From Bacteroidaceae bacterium (lineage in GTDB: Bacteria > Bacteroidota > Bacteroidia > Bacteroidales > Bacteroidaceae): a stretch of 32,603 nt of DNA. Every line of letters begins with the position of its first letter. Position 1 is the first letter of the stretch. A program made the position numbers and the translations under genes. The stretch spans positions 1 to 32,603 of the forward strand of contig JAFXDG010000058.1 of the NCBI GenBank assembly GCA_017521285.1, in the 5' to 3' direction. The notes under the pieces were generated by a model. The model ran no database searches. It had not been told where the DNA came from and saw only the letters and a program-made list of their open reading frames with translations. Of the stretch, positions 25,653 through 32,603 are shown piece by piece.

Positions 25653-25820
25653 GGTCAAAGGTCAAAGGTCAAGGGTCTAAGGTCAAGGGTCAAAGGTCTA
25701 AGGTCTAAGGTTCAAGGTTTCAAGTTCAAGGTTCCAAGCCATCAGCCATCAGCCATCGCCATCGCCATCAGCCATAGCCCTCGCCATCGCCATCAGCCCT
25801 CGCCCTCGCCATCAGCCATT
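25653..25820. repeat. Composite tandem repeat: GGTCAAA-type heptads then GCCATC-type units
   Basis: Nine exactly 7-base units begin at 25653, 25660, 25667, 25674, 25681, 25688, 25695, 25702 and 25709. They are variants of GGTC(A/T)A(A/G); the ninth is GGTTCAA. Irregular GTTTCAAG/GTTCCAAG copies follow, then from about 25738 short units based on GCCATC, GCCATCA and GCCCTC. The same order (GTTCAAGGTTTCAAG then CCATCTGCCATCGCC) recurs at 31637-31684. The stretch lies between the regulator and the esterase promoter and holds no believable gene. Confidence 0.8.
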
Positions 25821-25888
25821 TCCTCCTCTTTTCCTCATTTATCCCCCTTTTTGACGCTTTTTTCGTCCCTTTTGCCAATTATTCCCCC

Positions 25889-25896
25889 TAATTTTG
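25889..25896 (+). promoter_or_regulatory. Likely -7 box for the pectin esterase genes
   Basis: TAATTTTG matches TAnnTTTG exactly and lies 35 bases before the ATG at 25932. No TTTG is found at the usual distance; TTTG at 25871 is too close (14-base spacer). A weak -33 box would fit an activator-dependent promoter. Confidence 0.55.
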
Positions 25897-25931
25897 CAGC
25901 GTGAATTGATTTATTAACTTTAAAACATATC

Positions 25932-27815
25932 ATGCTGCAAATGAAATTCAGTTACAAACGTTGGGGCTTCGGTCTCGTTGCACTCTTGTTGAGTGCCCTT
26001 ACGGCTACGGCTGCCGTTAAAGTACACACTATTGGTGACTCCACCATGGCCAATTACGATGAAAACTCCACCGACAAGCGGGGCTGGTGCCAGATGCTCC
26101 AGCAATTCTTCAATGCCGATGAAGTGGTCATCAACAATCGGGGAAAAAGCGGTGCTTCGTCCAAATCCTTCTATTTGGAATCGGCTTATTGGAAGACAGT
26201 CATTGCCAATGTCAACGAAGGCGACTATGTGCTCATCCAGTTTGCCCACAACGACGAAAAGAACGGTGGACTCGATGGCGACGATGTAATCGCTCACGCC
26301 AAGGAGAATGGACAAAGCACTGATGGTATTGACTATCGTGGAACCACAGCCAGTGGAACCTTCAAGAAATATATCCGTGCCTACATTGAAGAGACCAAGG
26401 CCAAAGGCGGAAAACCAGTCATTGTAACTCCCATCTGTCGCAAGTATTTCAGTGGAAACACCATTCGCCGCAACGGTATGCACGACTTGGGCGATTCGTT
26501 CAGCATCTTGGGAAGTAGCTCCAAGGGTAGTGTGCCCGAGAGTGACAATACGTATGATTACGCACAGGCCCTGCGCGATGTGGCAGCCGAGTACGAAGAT
26601 GTTCCCGTTATCGACCTCACGTTGATGACGCGTGACCTTTATTTGAGTTATGGTGAGAGCTATTGTACAGCCAATCTTTTCTGCACTGATGACAGCACAC
26701 ACCCCAAGAAAATGGGAGCCACTCTCATTGCACGCCTTTTTGCCCAGGCTATGAAGGAACAGGGCATTTTGGCTGAACACATCATCGTGGGTACCGACAT
26801 CACTTTCAGCCCCACCACAGGCGACTTCGGCAAGGCATACGCCGGACAGACCCTCGTGAAGGAATTCAATATCTCGGCTTTTGGTCTGGCCAGTCAGACG
26901 GGAACCTTCACTTTCACTGTGTCGGAAGGGTTTGAAGTATCTACCGACAAGAAGAATTATGCTCAAAGTGCAACAGCCGATTATACAGGCGGTAACCTCA
27001 TCAGCTCAGTCTATATCCGTGCAACCATGAATACTCCCGGCACACTCAGCGGTACGCTCACTGCTACCGATGGCACCGTGAGCCGCGAACTGCCTCTTGT
27101 GGCCGAATGTATCGACTTGAGTGGTGGTGAAGAGGTGTCCGTGTTGTGGCCGTTGACATCCAATCCCGACCCTGTAGTGACAGGTCCCTGTATGGCAGTT
27201 GACGAAAGTTGGAGCGGCATGTACGTACAGAAATACAGCAGTATCAACAGCAAAGCCGTATGGCCTGCCGAGACTGGTCGCGACGCTTCATACAAGACTC
27301 AGCGTAACCTGCTCGAAGGAGACACCTGGCCTGCCGGTGAGATTGACGAAGTATCTACCCGATACATACAGTTCGGCATGACTGCCCCTGCCCAGACAAA
27401 GATTGACATTGACAAAATCAGTCTTTTCGTAGCCGGTGCCGGTGGTAGTGGTATGCGCTGCAAGGTCTATTACGCCACCGCTGCAGACTTTTCCAATGCA
27501 GTCCTGATTCAGGAACTCACCAGTATGGCTGGAAATCAGGTGTATGCCATCGAAACGATTCCCGTGGTAAGTATTGCCGACGGACAAAGTCTTTACTTGC
27601 GCGTCTATCCTTGGTACAAGAACGAGGCTACCGGCAAGACCATCTGTCTGAGCGATGTCTATATCCACGGTATGGCTTCGGATGCAACAGGTATTCAGAC
27701 CGTGATAAGCGACAATGCCGACAGCGGGATGTACGATCTGATGGGCCGCCCGGTGAAGAACCCGGTTAAAGGGAACATCTATGTGATGAAAGGAAAGAAG
27801 ATTGTAAGGAAATAA
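25932..27815 (+). CDS. Secreted rhamnogalacturonan acetylesterase (SGNH, CE12-like)
   Basis: Predicted exported esterase of 627 aa that removes acetyl groups from the galacturonate residues of rhamnogalacturonan I. A second ATG at 25941 also gives a good signal peptide (MKFSYKRWGFG..., cleavage near ATA). Catalytic blocks are HTIGDSTMANYD (Ser 37), FAHNDEK (Asn 107) and DDSTHPKKMGA (Asp 254, His 257). The catalytic domain ends near residue 285. An Ig-like beta domain spans about 290-395, and a further beta-rich domain at about 400-590 resembles ancillary domains of pectin-active proteins. The tail MYDLMGRPVKNPVKGNIYVM plus GKKIVRK resembles type IX sorting tails. The pectin methylesterase gene follows after 49 bases, probably in one operon. 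Substrate is inferred from family and context. Confidence 0.88.
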   Translation: MLQMKFSYKRWGFGLVALLLSALTATAAVKVHTIGDSTMANYDENSTDKRGWCQMLQQFFNADEVVINNRGKSGASSKSFYLESAYWKTVIANVNEGDYVLIQFAHNDEKNGGLDGDDVIAHAKENGQSTDGIDYRGTTASGTFKKYIRAYIEETKAKGGKPVIVTPICRKYFSGNTIRRNGMHDLGDSFSILGSSSKGSVPESDNTYDYAQALRDVAAEYEDVPVIDLTLMTRDLYLSYGESYCTANLFCTDDSTHPKKMGATLIARLFAQAMKEQGILAEHIIVGTDITFSPTTGDFGKAYAGQTLVKEFNISAFGLASQTGTFTFTVSEGFEVSTDKKNYAQSATADYTGGNLISSVYIRATMNTPGTLSGTLTATDGTVSRELPLVAECIDLSGGEEVSVLWPLTSNPDPVVTGPCMAVDESWSGMYVQKYSSINSKAVWPAETGRDASYKTQRNLLEGDTWPAGEIDEVSTRYIQFGMTAPAQTKIDIDKISLFVAGAGGSGMRCKVYYATAADFSNAVLIQELTSMAGNQVYAIETIPVVSIADGQSLYLRVYPWYKNEATGKTICLSDVYIHGMASDATGIQTVISDNADSGMYDLMGRPVKNPVKGNIYVMKGKKIVRK

Positions 27816-27864
27816 CCTGTAAAGAAACACATAAACTAAATAACAATCAATTAAAAACATTATC

Positions 27865-30800
27865 ATGAGAAAAGTTAAAAGTATGCTCCTGCTGATGGCC
27901 TTGTTGCTGTTGGCTCCGTCCGGCACTTGGGCGGCTGGAGAGAACACTATCCCCAACGATGCAGCCAATCCCTTCGATATGCAGAAGGGCGAACTGCATG
28001 GTAGCCGTGCCAGCTTTGGCAGTGACAACCACATCGACTGGATGAACAATGGCGACTATGCCATCTATCACCTGGTGAACACCATCGATGCACAGTACTA
28101 CGACATTGATTTTGGCGTGGGTACCACCCAACCCGAGGTTAGCATCACCTTTGCACTGGCCGACGAGGCTGGAAAAACTGTCTGGAAGGATACGCAAGCC
28201 ATTGAGAATAACAATAATTGGGGTGAATATCTTCCCTATTCTCTCCGCACCAGTGCATTGGCCAAAGGAAAATATACCATGACCATCACCTTCAACAGTG
28301 TGGGTGGAAACGGTACAACGGGCAACTTGAACAACATCAAGTTCACCGGCAAGGCTGCTTTCGTGGCCGAAACGGTGGAGAACCAGACTGCCGTCATTAC
28401 CTATGCGTTCGACCAAGGTGTGGATGGACAAGTCGGTGTGTATAGCGCAGGAAGCGAAGGTTGGTTCAAGAGCAACTATACCGAATACGGGGCTACGCTG
28501 TCTGTCAATGGTGTGTCACTGAACCAGACAAAGTTCCAGCCTTCCATTGCCAACGAAGGTAGTGCCAACGAGGATAATCAGATTAACTTCTACATCATTC
28601 CGAAGAACGGGTTGACCTTTACTCCGACCAAAGTTTCGTTCAACACTACCCGTTACGGTACTAATGGCGGATTGGTGGATGCTTCATGGGTGAACTCCGA
28701 TGGTACGACTGTAAGCATTGAGAAAGGCATCGTCCCTGCCCGTAATAACGAGGTGACAGCCTTCAGTAAGGCTGTTTCTGGGGCCGCAGCCAGCAATGGT
28801 GTCTGTGGTTTGCGTCTGAATCTCTACAAACTGGGCGACACCAAGCAGGTTGGTTTCGGTAATGTCGTGATTGAAGGTGTTGTGAACGGTACTACTGAAG
28901 ATGTGGCACAATATTCCCTGAATGTCAGCATCGAATCAGACAAGGCCGGTGAAGTCAGCGTGAAGCCCAATGCTCCTACCTTTGCCGAGGGCGATGAAGT
29001 GACTGTCAGTGCGACCGAAAACTTTGGCTACCACTTTGCTGCATGGGTCAATGCCGAGGGCGAAACCGTATCGGCTGAAAATCCTTACACCTTTGCTATC
29101 AGTGCCAACACCGAACTGAAAGCTACTTATACTCAGAAAAACGTCTATGCCCTCAACCTGAAGGTTATCGACGATATGGAAAACACGTATGGCAATGCCA
29201 ATCTCGTGACCATCAGTCCTGTGGGCAATCTGGTGAATGGTGTCCACCACTACGAGGAAGGCACAGACGTGAAGCTGACCGTAAACAATAATAAGATTCT
29301 CAGCTTCACCGGATGGGAAGACAAGAGCACTAATGCCGAACGCATCATCAATATGGATGGCGAGAAGAGTCTGACCGTGAACTATGCTGTGGCTGACTAC
29401 ATCGTGGCATGGGACCTCTATCAGGACCAGCCGGGTAGCGAGCGTGCTGCCGACTACAAGAGCAACCCCGAGAATGCAGGCTTGCTTTCACTGCGCAAGG
29501 CCGACGGTTCTACGAACGGATGGCTCACTCGCGGTGTGAACAATGGCGCAGAAGAAGGCCGTTGGGGTGCCCGTATCTGGAAAAATCTTTCCGAAGGCTG
29601 GTATTGGGAAGTCTCCTTCTCCACCAAGGGATTCAGCAATATCACTATTTCCAACGGATTCGGACACTCATACAATACCTACGCTGTGATGCGTGCCGAA
29701 TACTCTGTTGATGGCACCAACTTCACCAAGTTGGGTACTTACAATATTCCTACCCGTGGATGGGTGGATGGTGAGTTCACACTGCCTGCAGAAGCCAATA
29801 ACCAACCCCGTGTATGGGTACGTTGGAAGGGTGATACCAAAGAACTGGTGGGTAATTCCAGCGACTACGACGGACTTTCCATTGGCGACATCTTTGTCAT
29901 GGGTGAGAGCGAACAGGCCAATGACCAGGTGGCTCCCGCACTCGTTGGCAGCAATCCCGAGAACAATGCCACCGGTGCATCTGCCACAGGCAGCATCGTG
30001 CTTACCTTCAACGAACGCATCAAAGCCGGTGCAGGCAGTGCAACCCTGAATGGTGAAGAGATAGCTCCGACCGTAAATGGTAAAACTGCCGTATTCCCCT
30101 ATACCGGATTGGATTACAATACGGCTTACACCTTCACGCTGCCTGCCGGTGTCATCACTGACCGCAGCGGTAATGCTTACGAGGGTGTGATTCTCCAGTT
30201 CACCACTATGGAGCGCACACAACCTGTTGCCCGCCTCTATGATGCCATTGTGGCAGCAGATGGCAGTGGTGACTATCTGACCGTACAGGATGCCATCGAT
30301 GCCGCTCCGGCCGGACGTGCCATCCCTTGGCTCATCTTCATCAAGAACGGAGAATACAAGGGACATGTGGATGTACCCAAGAACAAGCCTTACCTCCACT
30401 TTATCGGACAGGAGCGCGACAAGGTGATCATCACTGACGACAAACTCTGTGGTGGCGACAATGCCCTGCATGTCAGCGTAGGAGCTACCGTTGTGGTGAA
30501 TGCCAACGACTGTTATTTCGACAACCTCACATTGGAGAACTCATGGGGACACGACAAGCAGGCCGGCCCGCAGGCATTGGCGCTGAACACGACAGGTGAC
30601 CGCACTGTGTTCAAGAATGTGGCCATGCTCTCTTATCAGGACACTTGGATTACCCCCTCTACGTCTAACTATCGTGCATACGTCAAAGACTGCTTCATCG
30701 AGGGGGCTGTGGATTTCATCTACAACAGCGGAAACATCTATATCGACAACACCACTCTCTACATCAACCGCAAGAGTGGCGGCTACATTGTGGCTCCCTC

Positions 30801-31566
30801 GCACGGCGCTGATGTGGAATGGGGATACGTCTTCATGAACTGCCGCATTACCGCACCGGGTGTGCCTTCTGAGACGGATGTATGGCTTGGTCGTCCTTGG
30901 CACAACAGCCCGAAGACAGTCTTCATCAACACCATCGCCGAAGTGACCATCCCTGCCAAAGGTTGGTATCCTACTATGGGTGGATTGCCCGTGTTGTGGG
31001 CCGACTATAACACCATGGACGGTAATGGCAATCCCATTGACCTGAGCCAGCGCGAGGACACCTATTACTATACTAATAGCGATGGAAGCAAGACCTACGG
31101 TAAGGCCAAGAACTACCTGACAGCTGAGGAGGCTGCCCAATATACAGTGAAAAACGTATTGGGCGGTAAGGACAACTGGCAACCGGCCATCATCACCGAG
31201 TCATGTGCAGCTCCTGTGGCTGTTCTCAGCGCTGACAAGAGCATTATCTCGTGGGAGGCTGTGCCTTATGCCATCTGCTACGTCATTGTGAAGAACGGTA
31301 CTGAGGTTAGCTTCACCACTGAAACCTCCATCAGTGCCGAAGCCGGAGCCACCTATATGGTGTATGCAGCCAACGAACAGGGTGGCCTCAGTGCAGGATG
31401 CGACCCCAATGCCACAGGCATACAGTCAACCTTGGTATCCGATGCTCAGGTTGTAGCCATCTACTCCGTGGGTGGCGTACAGCAAAGAGAGTTGCAGCGC
31501 GGCCTCAATATCGTTCTGATGAAGGACGCGCAAGGAAACACCTTCGTCCGTAAGGTGATGAAGTGA
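27865..31566 (+). CDS. Secreted multidomain pectin methylesterase (CE8)
   Basis: A 1233-aa exported protein that de-esterifies methylated homogalacturonan. The signal peptide is MRKVKSMLLLMALLLLAPSG..., cleaved near WAA. Order of parts: a CBM6-like domain (about 25-170); a beta-rich domain (about 180-345); InlB/bacterial-repeat-like blocks (about 350-430, HFAAWVNAEGE, and 430-515, SFTGWEDKS); a second lectin-like domain (about 515-690); an SbsA-type Ig domain (about 690-790, NPENNATGA); and the catalytic beta-helix (about 795-1110). Active-site residues visible are Gln 903 (GPQALAL), Asp 926 (SYQDTW), Asp 950 (GAVDFIYN) and Arg 1010 (LGRPWHN). An FN3-like domain and a sorting-type tail end the protein. 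Most CE8 enzymes are 300-400 aa, so two-thirds here is ancillary. It follows the acetylesterase gene by 49 bases. Confidence 0.93.
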   Translation: MRKVKSMLLLMALLLLAPSGTWAAGENTIPNDAANPFDMQKGELHGSRASFGSDNHIDWMNNGDYAIYHLVNTIDAQYYDIDFGVGTTQPEVSITFALADEAGKTVWKDTQAIENNNNWGEYLPYSLRTSALAKGKYTMTITFNSVGGNGTTGNLNNIKFTGKAAFVAETVENQTAVITYAFDQGVDGQVGVYSAGSEGWFKSNYTEYGATLSVNGVSLNQTKFQPSIANEGSANEDNQINFYIIPKNGLTFTPTKVSFNTTRYGTNGGLVDASWVNSDGTTVSIEKGIVPARNNEVTAFSKAVSGAAASNGVCGLRLNLYKLGDTKQVGFGNVVIEGVVNGTTEDVAQYSLNVSIESDKAGEVSVKPNAPTFAEGDEVTVSATENFGYHFAAWVNAEGETVSAENPYTFAISANTELKATYTQKNVYALNLKVIDDMENTYGNANLVTISPVGNLVNGVHHYEEGTDVKLTVNNNKILSFTGWEDKSTNAERIINMDGEKSLTVNYAVADYIVAWDLYQDQPGSERAADYKSNPENAGLLSLRKADGSTNGWLTRGVNNGAEEGRWGARIWKNLSEGWYWEVSFSTKGFSNITISNGFGHSYNTYAVMRAEYSVDGTNFTKLGTYNIPTRGWVDGEFTLPAEANNQPRVWVRWKGDTKELVGNSSDYDGLSIGDIFVMGESEQANDQVAPALVGSNPENNATGASATGSIVLTFNERIKAGAGSATLNGEEIAPTVNGKTAVFPYTGLDYNTAYTFTLPAGVITDRSGNAYEGVILQFTTMERTQPVARLYDAIVAADGSGDYLTVQDAIDAAPAGRAIPWLIFIKNGEYKGHVDVPKNKPYLHFIGQERDKVIITDDKLCGGDNALHVSVGATVVVNANDCYFDNLTLENSWGHDKQAGPQALALNTTGDRTVFKNVAMLSYQDTWITPSTSNYRAYVKDCFIEGAVDFIYNSGNIYIDNTTLYINRKSGGYIVAPSHGADVEWGYVFMNCRITAPGVPSETDVWLGRPWHNSPKTVFINTIAEVTIPAKGWYPTMGGLPVLWADYNTMDGNGNPIDLSQREDTYYYTNSDGSKTYGKAKNYLTAEEAAQYTVKNVLGGKDNWQPAIITESCAAPVAVLSADKSIISWEAVPYAICYVIVKNGTEVSFTTETSISAEAGATYMVYAANEQGGLSAGCDPNATGIQSTLVSDAQVVAIYSVGGVQQRELQRGLNIVLMKDAQGNTFVRKVMK

Positions 31567-31590
31567 ATCGGTAGCATGATCAATTAGTTG

Positions 31591-31724
31591 TTTTTTAGGC
31601 GCGGATTACGCGGATTACACGGATAAATGGGGCAAAGTTCCAAGTTCAAGGTTTCAAGCCATCTGCCATCGCCAACAGCCATGGCTAAAGGCGAATAAAA
31701 TCCGCGTCATCCGCGCCTAAAAAG
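31591..31724. repeat. Inverted-repeat element 1 (9-bp-period arms)
   Basis: The left arm TTTTTTAGGCGCGGATTACG... (31591-31627) is built of 9-base steps (GCGGATTAC, GCGGATTAC, ACGGATAAA). The right arm at 31695-31724 (ATAAAATCCGCGTCATCCGC, ending GCCTAAAAAG) is its inverted copy with a few changes. The centre (31634-31684) is a short version of the GTTCAAG/GCCATC repeat seen at 25709-25770. It lies between the methylesterase gene and the toxin gene, whose ends face each other, and could serve as a two-way terminator. Confidence 0.75.
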
Positions 31725-31758
31725 TTTTAGCGGACAGCAATAAAAAATTTCTAAACTA

Positions 31759-32055
31759 TTATCGGTTCATTACTGTTGCTCTAATAGCAACAATATATAA
31801 TGTCCTTTGGGTAAAACGATAAACAACCCTGTATTTTGGGTGAGATAAAAAAGAATAATACTTCAACTTCTCTGTACTTCTTCTTTCATCCAATGTGCCT
31901 ATTCGGGGAAATTCGGCCAAACGATGAATAGTTTCGTAAATACCTGTAACGAAGTGCAATGCCGCCTTGTGTCCCATGGTAGAATCGTACCATTCCGTGG
32001 TCTTTTCAATAAAGGCCAATGCATCCTTTCGCACAACAATTTTTAAAGTCCCCAT
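31759..32055 (-). CDS. ParE/RelE-superfamily toxin
   Basis: A 98-aa basic protein of the RelE/ParE toxin fold, which either blocks gyrase (ParE) or cuts mRNA at the ribosome (RelE). Visible features are the N-terminal strand LKIVVRKDALAFIEKTTEWY, the helix with IYETIHRLAEFPRIGTLDER, and the C-terminal strands KYRVVYRFTQRTLYIVAI ending in TVMNR. The pattern fits ParE better than RelE, but the target cannot be read from sequence. Its start overlaps the end of the antitoxin gene by 13 bases, so translation is coupled. It is the second gene of the pair and has no nearby terminator other than inverted-repeat element 1. Confidence 0.82.
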   Translation of the reverse strand: MGTLKIVVRKDALAFIEKTTEWYDSTMGHKAALHFVTGIYETIHRLAEFPRIGTLDERRSTEKLKYYSFLSHPKYRVVYRFTQRTLYIVAIRATVMNR

Positions 32056-32294
32056 TTCTGAAAGAATGCATTTAATTCTTCTTCAGTGGCATTTCCACTC
32101 TTCTCAGCTCGTCTGACAACTTCATCAAACTCCACCTCCGTATATATGCCAGGCATTGAATCCTCATGCAACAATTCCAAACATTGCTGCAACTTCTCCA
32201 TATCGTCAGTTTCGTCTATCGACATCAACAAACGGTTTTTCAGACCTTGAACAGGTGATGGAGCGTATGCTATGGCAGGTTCTGATACTTTCAT
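32043..32294 (-). CDS. Antitoxin of the ParE/RelE-type pair
   Basis: An 83-aa acidic protein encoded directly ahead of the toxin gene with a 13-base overlap, the usual order for type II modules. No helix-turn-helix or ribbon-helix-helix is obvious. The N-terminus (MKVSEPAIAYAP) is short and may be disordered. The middle (LLMSIDETDDMEKLQQCLEL) resembles the short helices of Bacteroidetes antitoxins of unassigned family. The acidic C-terminal part (EVEFDEVVRRAEKSGNATEEE) would wrap the toxin. The assignment rests mainly on gene order, overlap and charge. It has its own strong promoter. Confidence 0.72.
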   Translation of the reverse strand: MKVSEPAIAYAPSPVQGLKNRLLMSIDETDDMEKLQQCLELLHEDSMPGIYTEVEFDEVVRRAEKSGNATEEELNAFFQKWGL

Positions 32295-32317
32295 GACAAT
32301 TACTGCTTTTTGTTTGG

Positions 32318-32349
32318 CAAAATTACACCATATTTCTTATATGAGCAAA
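32318..32349 (-). promoter_or_regulatory. Promoter of the toxin-antitoxin operon
   Basis: On the minus strand TTTG (32349-32346), a 20-base spacer and TAATTTTG (32325-32318) match the Bacteroidetes consensus. The leader to the antitoxin ATG is about 16-19 bases. Confidence 0.78.
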
Positions 32350-32394
32350 TAAACGGCCGTTTTTTGTAAAACAATTCGATGATGACGATGAATC

Positions 32395-32467
32395 TACCCC
32401 CTCCGCTTCGCTCCCTTCGGGCCACCGTCGCACAGGGTACTGCGCTCCCCTCGCTGCGGCACGAAGG
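32395..32467. other. GC-rich gene-free stretch, possible dispersed repeat
   Basis: A sharply GC-rich block (CTCCGCTTCGCTCCCTTCGG and onward to GCTGCGGCACGAAGG) in otherwise A/T-rich spacer. It has several short CGCTTCG/CGAAG-type self-complementary bits but no coherent gene; the frame through it has no family resemblance. It looks like repeat debris next to element 2. Confidence 0.35.
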
Positions 32468-32495
32468 TGTGTCAAAATGCCATCATTCCATTTTC

Positions 32496-32597
32496 CAGAC
32501 GCGGATGACGCGGATAACGCAGATAAATTATAACCTACCGGGTAGTAATGATCAAGATAAATCCGCGTCATCCGCGTCATCTGCGTCTAAAAAGTGT
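32496..32597. repeat. Inverted-repeat element 2 (9-bp-period arms)
   Basis: The left arm CAGACGCGGATGACGCGGAT... (32496-32530, 9-base steps GCGGATGAC, GCGGATAAC, GCAGATAAA) and the right arm (32556-32597, ending GCGTCTAAAAAGT) are inverted copies. The arms match those of element 1 (31591-31724), but the centre differs; it holds the small palindrome CTACCGGGTAG at 32535-32545. The element nearly reaches the window edge. Confidence 0.75.
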
Positions 32598-32603
32598 ATT
32601 ATG

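Noticed and set aside
25542-25904. 120-aa plus-strand open frame
   Set aside because: It overlaps the AraC domain in another frame and then reads through tandem repeats; the composition is pure repeat.
32323-32580. 85-aa minus-strand frame near the window end
   Set aside because: It reads through inverted element 2 and the GC-rich block; no family resemblance.

Overview
The window looks like a chromosomal segment of a gut-type Bacteroidales bacterium, probably Bacteroidaceae or Prevotellaceae; genus is not decided. The signs are a fused fucokinase/GDP-fucose pyrophosphorylase, a Wolinella/Bacteroides-type succinate dehydrogenase/fumarate reductase, a rhaB-rhaA-MFS-rhaD rhamnose operon, a propeller-AraC sensor regulator, promoters of the Bacteroidetes TTTG-N19/20-TAnnTTTG type, few Shine-Dalgarno sites, and secreted proteins with type IX-secretion-like C-terminal tails.

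Layout. (1) 1-3083: sdhA and sdhB, with a REPIN-like inverted pair of GC-rich palindromes between them and a decayed pair behind. (2) 3084-9118: two large secreted proteins of unknown function (880 and 1103 aa); the second carries palindromic repeat sequence inside its signal-peptide coding region. (3) 9119-9459: terminator, a five-copy array of 23-bp units each holding a 16-bp dyad, and a likely promoter. (4) 9460-17414: fkp, then the four-gene rhamnose operon with its own promoter and terminator. (5) 17583-18881: a secreted SGNH/SASA-type esterase. (6) 19026-19193: a 2[4Fe-4S] ferredoxin, followed by a structured, gene-free 360-bp stretch that may encode a leftward small RNA. (7) 19557-22875, minus strand: rodA and a UPF1-like SF1 helicase in one operon. 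(8) 23078-31566: a membrane-anchored propeller-AraC regulator with no histidine kinase or receiver, then a rhamnogalacturonan acetylesterase and a multidomain pectin methylesterase. (9) 31567-32603: a ParE/RelE-type toxin-antitoxin pair, minus strand, between two inverted-repeat elements with the same 9-bp-period arms.

The unifying theme is pectin, especially rhamnogalacturonan. The two secreted pectin esterases (and perhaps the SASA esterase) would strip acetyl and methyl groups, the regulator next to them could sense the released oligosaccharides, and the rhamnose operon would break down L-rhamnose to dihydroxyacetone phosphate and lactaldehyde. Fkp would use L-fucose for surface glycans. 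No SusC/SusD pair, polysaccharide lyase or glycoside hydrolase lies here, so this is not a complete polysaccharide utilization locus. Five secreted proteins share the same style of C-terminal tail. The least explained material is non-coding: the 23-bp dyad array, the REP/REPIN family, the 9-bp-period inverted elements, and the structured stretch after the ferredoxin gene.
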